Of a stretch of 64,000 nucleotides of DNA, positions 27,442 to 36,462 are shown in pieces. The notes beneath the pieces are model-generated. The model did not search any database and was not told the DNA's origin. It saw only the letters and a list, made by a program, of their open reading frames with translations. Numbering within the stretch: the stretch's first letter is position 1; each line of letters begins with the position of its first letter. The DNA is from an uncultured Pelagibacteraceae bacterium (lineage in GTDB: Bacteria > Pseudomonadota > Alphaproteobacteria > Pelagibacterales > Pelagibacteraceae). The stretch spans positions 33,443 to 97,442 of the forward strand of contig CACDRY010000005.1 of assembly GCA_902555275.1 (NCBI GenBank), read 5' to 3'. A program made the translations under genes and the position numbers.

Positions 27442-27593
27442 GTTTGTTTTTCCAAAACTCGCTTTTAACCGATGCGATATCGGCCTCTTTTTCACCATGA
27501 GATATGGTATTAATAAATTATCTTTTACAAATAATATTTTCAATTAGATAACTTATTATTATGACCAAACTGGGTTTTAAAATTGTTTATTAC

Positions 27594-28745
27594 TTAGAGA
27601 ATAACTAAGTTTGTCTTTTGATTGCCTAGTCTTTCATTTCCTTTTTCAGTAACAATGTAAGTCTCACCTAGATTCATAGCTAACTCATTTTTACTATCCA
27701 TTAGAATCATGTGCATAAAGAAAACATTTCCTGGTTGGATTACATAAGGATTGCCTGTGTAAAGCATTGGCCAATCCATCCAATTAGGGGAAAATGTTGC
27801 ACCTAATGAATATCCACATGCATTCATCCGACAATCTTTATAACCTAAATTATCAAATATTTTTGCATGCATATCAAAAACCTCTCCAATTTTATTACCA
27901 GGTTTTAATGTATTTTCACAATTTTTTAGTGCTTCTACACAAGCCTCATGCATTTCATAATGTTTGGGATTTGCTTTTCCAATCGGTATAGTTCTGAACA
28001 TTGCAGAATGATAATGTCTATACGTACCTGCCCATTCAATAGTTAGTTGATCTACATCATTAAGTATTTGTTTTTCTGATTGATATCTACATAGTAGTGC
28101 GTTTTTACCAGAACCTATTATAAATTCATTTGCAGGATAGTCCCCACCTCCTTCAAAAATTACTCTATTCATTTCAGCAAGAATTTTACTTTCACTCACT
28201 CCCTTTTTAGCAAATTTCCAAACTTCATCTAAAGCTTTGTCGGCTAGGGTTGCTGCTTTCTTAACATAAACTATTTCTTCAGGAGATTTAATTACTCTGA
28301 GTTTTGTTATTAATTCAGATTTATCATCTAAAGAGCAAAAATTTTTTAATGATTTATTTAAATTAATTGCATTACGTCCAGTAAGTCCATAAGCTTCATA
28401 CTCAATACCGATCTTTTTATCTTTTAAGTTGAGTTCGTTTAAGATTTGCTTTAGATCCTCTGTGGGATTAGAATCATCTTTATCAACCCAAATTTTTATA
28501 TTTTCTATATTTGAAGTATTTTGTGCTTGTCTTAAATCAGGAGCTCGAGTTAATAATATTAAATTGCCTTTTTGGTCTAATATTAAGGACTGAAAAAAAA
28601 CATAACCAAATGTATCGTAACCAGTCAGCCAATACATAGACTCTTGTCTAAACATGACCAAGGCATCTATTTTTTCCTCTTTTAATTTAGTAATAACTTT
28701 ATTTTTTCTATTTTTGAATTCTTCTGAGGAAAAATGAAGACCCAT
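27594..28745 (-). CDS. M24-family hydrolase (Xaa-Pro dipeptidase/ectoine-hydrolase-like), metal ligands altered
   Basis: The 383-residue protein has the creatinase N-terminal domain (MYWLTGYDTFGYVFFQ near residue 37) and a pita-bread C-terminal domain. The usual M24 metal ligands are not conserved. The Asp-Asp pair appears as Glu and Ala in LTIEWAGTYRHYHSAMFRT, and the His/Glu region reads GYSLGATFSPNW and FFMHMILM. Similar losses and a GYS-type motif occur in ectoine hydrolases, which I recall as metal-independent. An ectoine-like or other amide substrate is therefore possible. A normal metal-dependent peptidase seems unlikely. It overlaps the downstream hydratase gene. Confidence 0.75.
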   Translation of the reverse strand: MGLHFSSEEFKNRKNKVITKLKEEKIDALVMFRQESMYWLTGYDTFGYVFFQSLILDQKGNLILLTRAPDLRQAQNTSNIENIKIWVDKDDSNPTEDLKQILNELNLKDKKIGIEYEAYGLTGRNAINLNKSLKNFCSLDDKSELITKLRVIKSPEEIVYVKKAATLADKALDEVWKFAKKGVSESKILAEMNRVIFEGGGDYPANEFIIGSGKNALLCRYQSEKQILNDVDQLTIEWAGTYRHYHSAMFRTIPIGKANPKHYEMHEACVEALKNCENTLKPGNKIGEVFDMHAKIFDNLGYKDCRMNACGYSLGATFSPNWMDWPMLYTGNPYVIQPGNVFFMHMILMDSKNELAMNLGETYIVTEKGNERLGNQKTNLVIL

Positions 28746-29515
28746 TAATTGATAGTGGTTCTAACTGATCCGATTTTATCAACTTTGCCTATATATTCGC
28801 CCTTATTTTTTATTGGAACAACTCCTACCGTTGAGCCTGTGAACACGTAGAAATCTTTCTCTAATTTTACTTTTTCTTTCCTAATTTTATTTAAGACAAA
28901 TTTTAGAGAATTAAGAGGGTTTATATAAACAGTATTTGTATTACCTTTGATATTTAAACCCTTATTATTTTTTAAATTTGTTTTTAAATTATTTAAATTT
29001 AATTTTTTAAACTTCTTTTTTGGTCCCGTAATAAATTTAATATTTACTCCAAAATCACTACATAAATCACCTAAAAACTTAATACCTTTTTTTTTCTGTC
29101 TAAAACCTACTACCTCAATACAAGGACCCATATGGGTTATAAATTTTGTGACATTTTTTGGATTTAGCCTACCTTTGAAACCAAAAAAGGATTTTTTAAT
29201 TATGTAATAAACTTCTACTTCAATACCTAGAGCATATTTATTTACCTTAACTTTACCTCCTGATTTAATAAGGTTTTTTTGAAATACTGTTGAATGGAAA
29301 GGTTCTTTTTCTTTTAACTTTTTTAAGAGAGCAAAAATAGTTCCACCTGCTTTAAATCCTATTTTGCTATCATTAATTTTACTTTCACATAACATTCTTA
29401 ATTTATGTGCAAGTTTAATATTTTTGCAAAACTTCTCTGGTATTGGATTGATTAATTTATTTTTGTTGTAGGCATTAACTAGTCTTTTTGAAACTGATTG
29501 GATATCATTTTTCAT
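28745..29515 (-). CDS. 2-keto-4-pentenoate hydratase-like (FAH/MhpD family) protein
   Basis: The 256-residue lysine-rich protein follows the MhpD/FAH-superfamily pattern: KIGFKAGG near residue 47, LGIEVEVYYIIKK near residue 95 with the metal-binding acidic pair, and FTGSTVGVVPIKNKGEYIGKV near the end. MhpD-type enzymes hydrate 2-oxopent-4-enoate in aromatic breakdown, and relatives act on other keto acids. Sequence is divergent, so the reaction is uncertain. It is upstream of, and overlaps by one base, the M24 hydrolase, so the two probably work on one substrate. Confidence 0.72.
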   Translation of the reverse strand: MKNDIQSVSKRLVNAYNKNKLINPIPEKFCKNIKLAHKLRMLCESKINDSKIGFKAGGTIFALLKKLKEKEPFHSTVFQKNLIKSGGKVKVNKYALGIEVEVYYIIKKSFFGFKGRLNPKNVTKFITHMGPCIEVVGFRQKKKGIKFLGDLCSDFGVNIKFITGPKKKFKKLNLNNLKTNLKNNKGLNIKGNTNTVYINPLNSLKFVLNKIRKEKVKLEKDFYVFTGSTVGVVPIKNKGEYIGKVDKIGSVRTTIN

Positions 29516-29524
29516 AGTAATAGA

Positions 29525-30313
29525 TTATTGAATAACTGTCATTGGATCAAGTCTAGTTTGAAACCAATTAACTCTAAAGTCTAGATGAGGACCTGTTGAT
29601 CTGCCAGTAGAACCTACTGTACCTATTATATCACCTTGTTTTATTAAGTCTCCAACGTCAACCATTACATTTTCTAAGTGTGAATAGATTGTTGATATGC
29701 CATGACCGTGATCCATTATGATTGTTCCACCAGTATAATAAAGGTCATTTTCAGCCATTGTAACAACTCCAGTTCCAGATGACTTTATTGGCGTTCCTTT
29801 TTTTGCAGCAATATCTATTCCATAGTGAGGCCATCTTGGTTTACCATTTAGAATTCTTTGACTTCCATAAACTCCACTAATTATTCCTTTAACAGGCATA
29901 ATGAATTTATTGCTAAAATAATTTAAATCTGAATTTATGGCTCTTGCTTCACCTATTTTTCCATTCTCTTTTTTTATTCTTTTGTATACAGACTCTGGAG
30001 GTGTTACTTTATTTTCAGGTAATCCATCTATTCTTTGAATATTGTATTTTCTTTTAAATACACGTTTAGTGATTTTTTTAGTTTTACCATTCGAAATTTT
30101 TGTAATTAATATATCGTATTTTCTATCTCTATCTATACCAAATACAAAGAAACCATTTTTGGATACTTTTATTTTTTTTTTATCAATTATAATTTTTGAA
30201 CTTGGATCAGTTTTACCTAAAATATAATGTCCTTGAATAAACTTACCAGTAAATTCAATCGCCAGAATGTTTGTTGGAAATAAAATTGCTATGATAAGCA
30301 ATATTTTTTTCAT
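29525..30313 (-). CDS. M23/LytM-family murein peptidase, exported
   Basis: The 262-residue protein starts at ATG 30313 with a signal peptide (MKKILLIIAILFPTNILA). An upstream in-frame start at 30391 would overlap the SDR gene and hide the signal peptide, so it is rejected. The LytM domain occupies the C-terminal half, with zinc residues in HYGIDIA, the YSHL motif and STGPHLDFRV. All catalytic positions look intact. It probably cleaves peptidoglycan cross-links in the periplasm. It overlaps the SDR gene stop by one base. Confidence 0.88.
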   Translation of the reverse strand: MKKILLIIAILFPTNILAIEFTGKFIQGHYILGKTDPSSKIIIDKKKIKVSKNGFFVFGIDRDRKYDILITKISNGKTKKITKRVFKRKYNIQRIDGLPENKVTPPESVYKRIKKENGKIGEARAINSDLNYFSNKFIMPVKGIISGVYGSQRILNGKPRWPHYGIDIAAKKGTPIKSSGTGVVTMAENDLYYTGGTIIMDHGHGISTIYSHLENVMVDVGDLIKQGDIIGTVGSTGRSTGPHLDFRVNWFQTRLDPMTVIQ

Positions 30314-31071
30314 TATTTTGCGGTCCACCCACCGTCTATTTTTATAGATGTTCCTGTTATCATTGCTGCAGCATCTGAAGCTAAAAAACAAACTGCAGTT
30401 GCAACGTCACTCTCTTTTGCGGCTTTACCCATAGGAATATTTCCTAGTGCTAATTTTTTAAAATTTTTGTTTTTAAAAAATTTTTTCACCATTGGTGTTT
30501 CAACAAAGGTTGGCGCTACGGTATTTACTCTTATATTTTTTGTGGCGAGCTCTACACCCATACCTTTAGTCAGTCCTTCAATGCCAAATTTAGTCATATT
30601 ATAAACGTTTCTACCAGACATACCTACATGACCAAGTTGCGATGACATGTTAATAATGGATCCACCTCTTTTCTTATTTTTTATCATCTTTTTTACAACT
30701 ATTTGAGCAACATTAAATGCAGCTCTTAAATTTAAATCTATCAAATAATTTAAGCTTTCTTGTTTTACTTTATCAAACGGTTCTGGAATATTAGTCCCAG
30801 CATTGTTTACTAAAATATCTATTATTTTTATTTTTTTTAATTTTTTACTTAAATCTTTGTAATCCATTACATCACAGTTTATTTTTACCAATTTACTTTT
30901 CACTTTTTTTATATCTTTTTCTAGTTTATCTAAATCCGAGGAAGTTCTGCTTAGTCCTATTATTGTTGCACCAGCCTCAGCCATTGCAATAGAACAAGCT
31001 CTTCCTAAGCCTTTACCAGCCCCTGTTACAAGAGCATACTTATTTTTAAGATTAATTTTTTTTAAATACAT
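30313..31071 (-). CDS. Short-chain dehydrogenase/reductase
   Basis: The 252-residue classical SDR has the NAD(P) site VTGAGKGLGRACSIA, the NNAG motif in ILVNNAGTNIP, catalytic Ser in SIINMSSQLGHV and the YxxxK pair in YNMTKFGIEGLTKG, ending GTSIKIDGGW. It resembles gluconate 5-dehydrogenase or 3-oxoacyl-ACP reductase-type enzymes, but the substrate is unknown. It follows terC by less than a codon and overlaps the M23 gene. Confidence 0.88.
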   Translation of the reverse strand: MYLKKINLKNKYALVTGAGKGLGRACSIAMAEAGATIIGLSRTSSDLDKLEKDIKKVKSKLVKINCDVMDYKDLSKKLKKIKIIDILVNNAGTNIPEPFDKVKQESLNYLIDLNLRAAFNVAQIVVKKMIKNKKRGGSIINMSSQLGHVGMSGRNVYNMTKFGIEGLTKGMGVELATKNIRVNTVAPTFVETPMVKKFFKNKNFKKLALGNIPMGKAAKESDVATAVCFLASDAAAMITGTSIKIDGGWTAK

Positions 31072-31647
31072 TTAAATAAAAAGTTTTAAATCTGTGTAAA
31101 TTAGTTCAACTGCCACAAACAATATAGCAAATAAACCAACCCATGCTATCCATTTATAATCTTTTATCCATTTGGAAATTAATGTTGCAGCTGTAGCCAT
31201 CAAAATAATAGATAAAACAAGACCAAATATTAATAGATAATAATGATCTTTGGCAGCACCAGCAACACCGAGCACATTGTCTAAACTCATCGTAAAGTCA
31301 GCTAGCAAAACGGTCCAAATTGCTTTCAACATTGATGAGTTATCAACTTTAATATTTTCCTCACTACCACCTGAATTTTTAATTACATCGACATAAAGTT
31401 TATAAACTATGTAAAGAAGCAACAGACCACCTATAAGTCTTAAACCTGTGATTTGTAAAAGATAAGCGGTTAAAAGTGTTAATAAAATTCTTAGTATTAC
31501 TGCTCCACCAATGCCCCAAAAAATAATTTTTTTTCTTTGTTCTGGTGGAAACTTAGAGGCAACCATTCCAATGATAATGGCATTATCTCCAGCTAAAATT
31601 AAATCTATAAATATTATTTGAAAAAAAATTGTTATTTCTTCGGTCAT
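31072..31647 (-). CDS. TerC/YjbE-family integral membrane protein
   Basis: The 191-residue protein has about six membrane segments and the TerC hallmark acidic motifs in LILAGDNAIIIGM near residue 17 and FTMSLDNVLGVAGA near residue 118. Family members are linked to metal-ion export, especially manganese, and to tellurium resistance. The role here is inferred. It overlaps the GMC oxidoreductase stop by four bases and abuts the SDR gene. Confidence 0.88.
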   Translation of the reverse strand: MTEEITIFFQIIFIDLILAGDNAIIIGMVASKFPPEQRKKIIFWGIGGAVILRILLTLLTAYLLQITGLRLIGGLLLLYIVYKLYVDVIKNSGGSEENIKVDNSSMLKAIWTVLLADFTMSLDNVLGVAGAAKDHYYLLIFGLVLSIILMATAATLISKWIKDYKWIAWVGLFAILFVAVELIYTDLKLFI

Positions 31648-33245
31648 CTAGCATCTTCTATTATCATATCTGCTGCTTTTTCAGCAATCATAATAGTAGG
31701 TGCATTAGTATTTCCTGAGGTTATTGATGGCATGACAGATGCATCAACAATTCTTAAATTTTCTAAGCCATGAGCGACTAATCGGTCAGATACAACTGCA
31801 TTTTCGTCAGTCCCCATTCTACATGTGCTCACAGGATGAAAAATAGTACTACAAAATTTTCCAGCCTCTTTAGCCAATTCCTCATTATCCGTAATATGAA
31901 TTCCAGGCCTATATTCTTCAGGCTCATACTCTTTATAAGCTTTTGAATTCATAACAATATTTCTTGTGATTTTTAATGCTTTACCTGCAATTTCTCTGTC
32001 TTCGTCTGTAGATAAGTAATTCATCTTAATTTCTGGAGATACTCTTGTATCGGATGATTTTAATTTAATAGAACCTCTGCTGGTTGGTCTTACATTTGTG
32101 ATGCTAGGAGTAAATGCTGTAAATTTATGAAGGGAGCCTTTGCCTAAGACATCTGTGCTAGCTGGAGATACATGGAATTGCAAATTAGGAGTTGCTAAAT
32201 GATCATCACTTTTTACAAAGCCACATAAATAACTAGCCCCGACCGTTAGTGGTCCTTTTCTAAATAAGAAATATTTTAGTCCAGTCATAAGCTTTTTAGT
32301 CATACTATAATAGATATCATTTAAGCTTTCTAAATTTTTAACTTTATAAACTGGTCTTAACATTAAATGATCTGTTAAATTCATACCTACTCCAGGATGA
32401 TCTTTAACTACATTTACATTATTTTTTTTTAAAAGTTCACCTGGACCAATACCTGAAGCTTGAAGAATATGAGGTGAGCCTATCGTCCCAGAACTTAAAA
32501 TTACCTCTTTATTTGCTTTAACAGTAATTACATTCTCACCAATCCAATAATTCACTTTGTTTGCTTTTTTATTATCAAACTCAATGTTCTTAACATGAGC
32601 ATTCGTAACAACTTTTAAATTTTTTCTTTTTTTAACTGGATTGAGATACCCTACGGCAGTACTACATCTTAGACCATTTCTTACGGTAAAAGGAAAATAA
32701 CCCATTCCTTCATTGTCACCATTATTAAAATCATCAGTTCTTTTGTGACCAAATTCTTCTGCTGCATCCATAAATAGATCGCACACTTTAAAGGTTCCTC
32801 TTATTTGCTGAACTGCCAAAGGACCACCAGATCCATGAAATTCATTTTCACCAAATTGAAAATCTTCAGATTTTTTAAAATAGGGAAGCACATCTTCCCA
32901 TGACCAACCAACGTTACCAAGCTGTCTCCAATAATCAAAATCGTTCGATTGACCTCTAATATAAAGCATTCCATTTATTGAGGAACTTCCACCTAAAGTT
33001 TTACCTCTTGGGTAAACCATTTCTCTATTATCACAAAACTCTTCTTTTTCCGTCTGAAAACACCAATCCGTTTTTGGGTTCAACATTGTTTTAAAATATC
33101 CACCTGGAATATGGATCCAAGGGTTTGTGTCTCTACTTCCAGCCTCGATCAATAAAACTTTATGATTTGGATTAGCGCTTAATCTATTTGCTAGTACACA
33201 TCCAGCAGATCCAGCACCTAAAATAACATAATCAAAGTTTTCCAT
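31644..33245 (-). CDS. GMC-family FAD oxidoreductase (choline/alcohol dehydrogenase-like)
   Basis: The 533-residue protein starts at ATG 33245 (MENFDYVILGAGSAGCVLAN), which places the FAD motif at residues 6-18. A longer frame to 33344 would overlap the divergent monooxygenase gene and has no family support. GMC signatures are GGSSSINGMLYIRG near residue 80 and the C-terminal FHPVSTCRMG plus SGNTNAPTIMIAEKAAD, with the catalytic His and Asn. The HPVSTCRMG form is seen in general alcohol/PEG-type dehydrogenases, so choline is not assured as substrate. No betaine aldehyde dehydrogenase partner is adjacent on this strand. Confidence 0.87.
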   Translation of the reverse strand: MENFDYVILGAGSAGCVLANRLSANPNHKVLLIEAGSRDTNPWIHIPGGYFKTMLNPKTDWCFQTEKEEFCDNREMVYPRGKTLGGSSSINGMLYIRGQSNDFDYWRQLGNVGWSWEDVLPYFKKSEDFQFGENEFHGSGGPLAVQQIRGTFKVCDLFMDAAEEFGHKRTDDFNNGDNEGMGYFPFTVRNGLRCSTAVGYLNPVKKRKNLKVVTNAHVKNIEFDNKKANKVNYWIGENVITVKANKEVILSSGTIGSPHILQASGIGPGELLKKNNVNVVKDHPGVGMNLTDHLMLRPVYKVKNLESLNDIYYSMTKKLMTGLKYFLFRKGPLTVGASYLCGFVKSDDHLATPNLQFHVSPASTDVLGKGSLHKFTAFTPSITNVRPTSRGSIKLKSSDTRVSPEIKMNYLSTDEDREIAGKALKITRNIVMNSKAYKEYEPEEYRPGIHITDNEELAKEAGKFCSTIFHPVSTCRMGTDENAVVSDRLVAHGLENLRIVDASVMPSITSGNTNAPTIMIAEKAADMIIEDAR

Positions 33246-33325
33246 AATATTTTTATAATTAAATTTTTTTAAAAATCTTTTAACATATACTTTATAAATT
33301 AAATAATAACATTGAGTAGTTATAT

Positions 33326-34921
33326 ATGAAATATTTAGACGCATTAATTATAGGTGCTGGATTTTCAGGACTATATCAACTTCATTGTTTGAGAGATAAA
33401 TTAAAATTAAACACATTGGTCCTAGAAGAAGGAGATGATCTAGGAGGTACATGGTACTGGAATAGATACCCAGGGGCGAGATGTGACTCAGAGAGTTTTA
33501 CCTATGGTTTTACTTTTTCAAAAAAAATTTTTAAAAACTGGACTTGGAAAGAAAGATATCCTAAACAAAAAATAATTTTAAAATATCTCAAATATTTTTC
33601 GAAAGAATATAATCTTAAAAAAAACATAGTTTTTAAACAAAAGGTAATATCTACACAATATTTTGAAAAAGAAAACTTATGGAAAGTAAAAACGAACAAT
33701 AAGAAAATTTATTTTGCAAAATATTTAATTTGTGCAGTTGGGTCCCTTTCCTCAATTAATTTACCTGCAATAAAAGGAATAAACCAATTTAAAGGTCAAC
33801 TACACCACAGTGGTAGATGGCCCAAAAAAAATATTAATTTTAAAAATAAAATTGTTGGACAGGTAGGAACAGGTTCTACTGGGATACAGATCGCACCTGA
33901 AATTGCCAAAAAAGCAAAAAAATTAGTTTTATTCCAAAGATCTCCGAATTTTAGTATTCCAGCAAGAAATAGAAAATTATCAAATACAAACATTAAAAAC
34001 TATAAAAAAAATTTTAATAAATTAAGAAGTTTTTTAAAAAGAACACCAGGTGGCCATCCTTTTGAATTTCCAAAAAAATCTGCATTTGATTTTAACGAAG
34101 CTAGAAGAAATCAGATGTATGAAAAATCTTGGCATTATGGAACTTTATCCTTTAGAGCAACTTTTAATGACATAGTAAAAACCATCAAAGCAAATAAAAC
34201 AGCAGTTAAATTTATTGAAAATAAAATATACTCAACAGTTAAAAATAAAGAGTATGCAAAGATCCTTACTAATTTTGACCACCCATTTACTGCTAAAAGA
34301 CCAACCTTAAATACAAATTATTATGAGATGTTTAATAAAAAAAATGTGGAATTAGTTGATTTAAAAGAAAACCCAATAATAAAAATTACCAAAAGAGGAA
34401 TAAAGACAAAAAAAAATGAATACACACTAGATAAAATTATATTTGCAACAGGATTTGATGCTCTGACAGGTTCAATTGAAAAATTAAATATAACTGGGAA
34501 AAAGGGAATTAAATTGACTAAATATTGGAAAAGTGGACCTAAAAGTTTTTTAGGACTTCTTGTTCCTAACTTTCCAAATATGTTTATAGTTAGTGGTCCA
34601 GGAAGTCCCTCAGTATTAACAAATGTACCGGTACAAATAGAACAGCATGTTGAATGGATTACTAAATGTATTAAGTTTTTGGAAAATAATAAAAGACAAA
34701 GTATAGAAAGTACAAATGAAGCAGCAAAAAAATGGCAAAAAGAAATTACGAGCTCAGTTAAAAAAACATTATTTATGAAAGCAAAAAGCTCGTGGTATAA
34801 AGGCGACAATATACCTGGCAAGTCGAAGTCTTTTTTACCTTATCCTGGTGGAATGCCAAAATATAGAAAAGCTTGTTTAAAAGTTGAGAAGACTAATTAT
34901 AAAGAATTAAAAATAATCTAA
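33326..34921 (+). CDS. Flavin-dependent Baeyer-Villiger-type monooxygenase
   Basis: The 531-residue protein has two Rossmann motifs, GAGFSGLYQLH (10-20) and GQVGTGSTGIQ (178-188). The Baeyer-Villiger fingerprint FxGxxxHxxxWP is intact as FKGQLHHSGRWP (155-166). GGTWYWNRYPGARCD (40-54) is also typical of cyclohexanone-monooxygenase-like enzymes. They insert oxygen into ketones using NADPH and O2, giving esters or lactones. The substrate is unknown. It is divergent from the GMC oxidoreductase and abuts the FKBP fusion gene. Confidence 0.88.
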   Translation: MKYLDALIIGAGFSGLYQLHCLRDKLKLNTLVLEEGDDLGGTWYWNRYPGARCDSESFTYGFTFSKKIFKNWTWKERYPKQKIILKYLKYFSKEYNLKKNIVFKQKVISTQYFEKENLWKVKTNNKKIYFAKYLICAVGSLSSINLPAIKGINQFKGQLHHSGRWPKKNINFKNKIVGQVGTGSTGIQIAPEIAKKAKKLVLFQRSPNFSIPARNRKLSNTNIKNYKKNFNKLRSFLKRTPGGHPFEFPKKSAFDFNEARRNQMYEKSWHYGTLSFRATFNDIVKTIKANKTAVKFIENKIYSTVKNKEYAKILTNFDHPFTAKRPTLNTNYYEMFNKKNVELVDLKENPIIKITKRGIKTKKNEYTLDKIIFATGFDALTGSIEKLNITGKKGIKLTKYWKSGPKSFLGLLVPNFPNMFIVSGPGSPSVLTNVPVQIEQHVEWITKCIKFLENNKRQSIESTNEAAKKWQKEITSSVKKTLFMKAKSSWYKGDNIPGKSKSFLPYPGGMPKYRKACLKVEKTNYKELKII

Positions 34922-35665
34922 ATGAATAAAATTAAATTTCTAATAATATATTTTTTTTTAATTTGTAATGTTTTTGCCGCAGAAATAAAAATTATTCTTG
35001 ATAAGCCAGGCGAAGGAAAAAAAATTATTAATCACTCATGGGTTCAAATTGAATACACAGGTTCTTTTGTTGATGGAAAAGTTTTCGATACCAACGTTGG
35101 AAAAGATAGACCTTTAGTTGTTCAAATAGGTATGAAAGAAGTTATACCTGGATTTGAAATGGGTATTGTTGGAGCCAATAAAGGAACTGTCAGAAAAATT
35201 AAAATACCTGCTGAACTAGCATATGGAGCAACAGGTGCTGGAAATATAATACCGCCAAACTCCGATCTTATTTTTGAGTTCAAGATTATTGATGTTCTAG
35301 ATCCAAATTACAATTTAATAACATCTGATGAATTAAACAATTTATTGAAAAAAAATGCAGTAGTTTTAGATATTAGAACAGAAGACCAATGGATTAAAAC
35401 TGGTGTAATTAAAGAGTCGTTTCAAGAAACAGCTTTTGATAAAAATGGAAAATTTAATGTTTACCTTATGGATAGAGTAAGAGCTTTAGCTGGAGCAGAG
35501 TCTCAAAATATTGAAATTATTTTTGTTAGTCATGATGGTGAAACAGCATCAATTTTAGGCAATGCTTTTGCAGAAGATCTTGGTTTTAAAAATGTTTATG
35601 TTCTTGATGGAGGAATTAAAGCTTGGATTAGTGAGAAAAAAGCATTAGTTTCCTTCTTAAAATAA
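34922..35665 (+). CDS. Exported FKBP-type peptidyl-prolyl isomerase fused to a rhodanese-like domain
   Basis: The 247-residue protein has a signal peptide (residues 1-20). An FKBP domain spans residues 30-125 (VQIEYTGSFVDGKVFDTN; PGFEMGIVGANKG; PPNSDLIFEFKIIDVL). A rhodanese-like domain spans about 132-240, with LDIRTEDQW and VLDGGIKAW. At the rhodanese active-site loop the cysteine is absent: residues 203-209 read SHDGETA, so sulfur transfer is unlikely and the domain may only bind. The fusion of these two domains is unusual in my experience. It starts immediately after the monooxygenase stop, so it is coupled to that operon. Confidence 0.85.
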   Translation: MNKIKFLIIYFFLICNVFAAEIKIILDKPGEGKKIINHSWVQIEYTGSFVDGKVFDTNVGKDRPLVVQIGMKEVIPGFEMGIVGANKGTVRKIKIPAELAYGATGAGNIIPPNSDLIFEFKIIDVLDPNYNLITSDELNNLLKKNAVVLDIRTEDQWIKTGVIKESFQETAFDKNGKFNVYLMDRVRALAGAESQNIEIIFVSHDGETASILGNAFAEDLGFKNVYVLDGGIKAWISEKKALVSFLK

Positions 35666-35682
35666 CGTCAATCATTTGGGAA

Positions 35683-36462
35683 ATGAAACTTAAGGATAGG
35701 GTAGCAATAGTTACAGGCGGAGGAAAAGGAATAGGACAAGAAATTTGTCTTGGTCTTGTAAAAGAAGGTGCAAAGATAGTTATCGCAGAAATAGATATTG
35801 AAAATTCAGAAAAAGCTAAAAAAAAAATTATAGAGGCAGGCAGTGAAGCAATAATTATAAAAACTGACGTTTCAAATCAAAAGAGCATCAACGAGATGGT
35901 GGATCAAACTATCAAACACTACGGTAAAATTGATATTCTAATAAACAATGCAGGAATTAGACATGTTAAGAAACTTTTAGATCATACAAAACAAGATTGG
36001 GATGATATGATTTCTGTAAATCTAACAGCACCTTTCCTTGCTAGTCAGGCTGTAATTCCTCATATGATTAAAAATGGAAAAGGTAAAATTATTAACTTTG
36101 GGTCGATAGCAAGTTTTATGGGAAGACCAGATAGGGTAGGATATGTAGCTGCAAAGAGCGGTGTCTTAGGCTTAACAAGAGCATTATCTGTTGATCTAAC
36201 TGGAAAAAATATTAATGTAAATACTATTTGTCCAGGTTTAATATCTACCTCATTTAATCAAAAATATGCTGAAGATCCAAAACATGGTGAAGCCTGGGGG
36301 AAAGAAACTGTAGTAGGTAGATGGGGAGAACCAAAAGATATAGTTGGAGCAGCAGTATTTTTATCAAGCGATGATTCTGATTTCATAAATGGCTCTGAAA
36401 TAAAAATAGATGGTGGATGGCTCTCTTCTAAAGTTAGAAGAGGAGAATTAGATAATGAGTAA
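35683..36462 (+). CDS. Short-chain dehydrogenase/reductase (second SDR)
   Basis: The 259-residue classical SDR has VTGGGKGIGQEICLG, NNAGIRHVKK, FGSIASFMGRPDRVGYVAAKSG with the Ser-Tyr-Lys triad, and the C-terminal GSEIKIDGGW. It oxidises or reduces a hydroxy compound with NAD(P). It overlaps the next gene, an aldehyde dehydrogenase, by eight bases, so consecutive oxidation of an alcohol to an acid is a reasonable inference. Confidence 0.88.
   Translation: MKLKDRVAIVTGGGKGIGQEICLGLVKEGAKIVIAEIDIENSEKAKKKIIEAGSEAIIIKTDVSNQKSINEMVDQTIKHYGKIDILINNAGIRHVKKLLDHTKQDWDDMISVNLTAPFLASQAVIPHMIKNGKGKIINFGSIASFMGRPDRVGYVAAKSGVLGLTRALSVDLTGKNINVNTICPGLISTSFNQKYAEDPKHGEAWGKETVVGRWGEPKDIVGAAVFLSSDDSDFINGSEIKIDGGWLSSKVRRGELDNE

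Noticed and set aside
30314..30391. Upstream start for the M23 peptidase
   Set aside because: It overlaps the SDR coding end and hides the signal peptide that begins at 30313.
33246..33344. Longer N-terminus for the GMC oxidoreductase
   Set aside because: The FAD motif belongs within the first residues; the longer form crosses the divergent monooxygenase start.
34321..34821. Long antisense frame opposite the monooxygenase gene (166 codons)
   Set aside because: It lies wholly inside a gene with clear catalytic motifs and shows no domain of its own.
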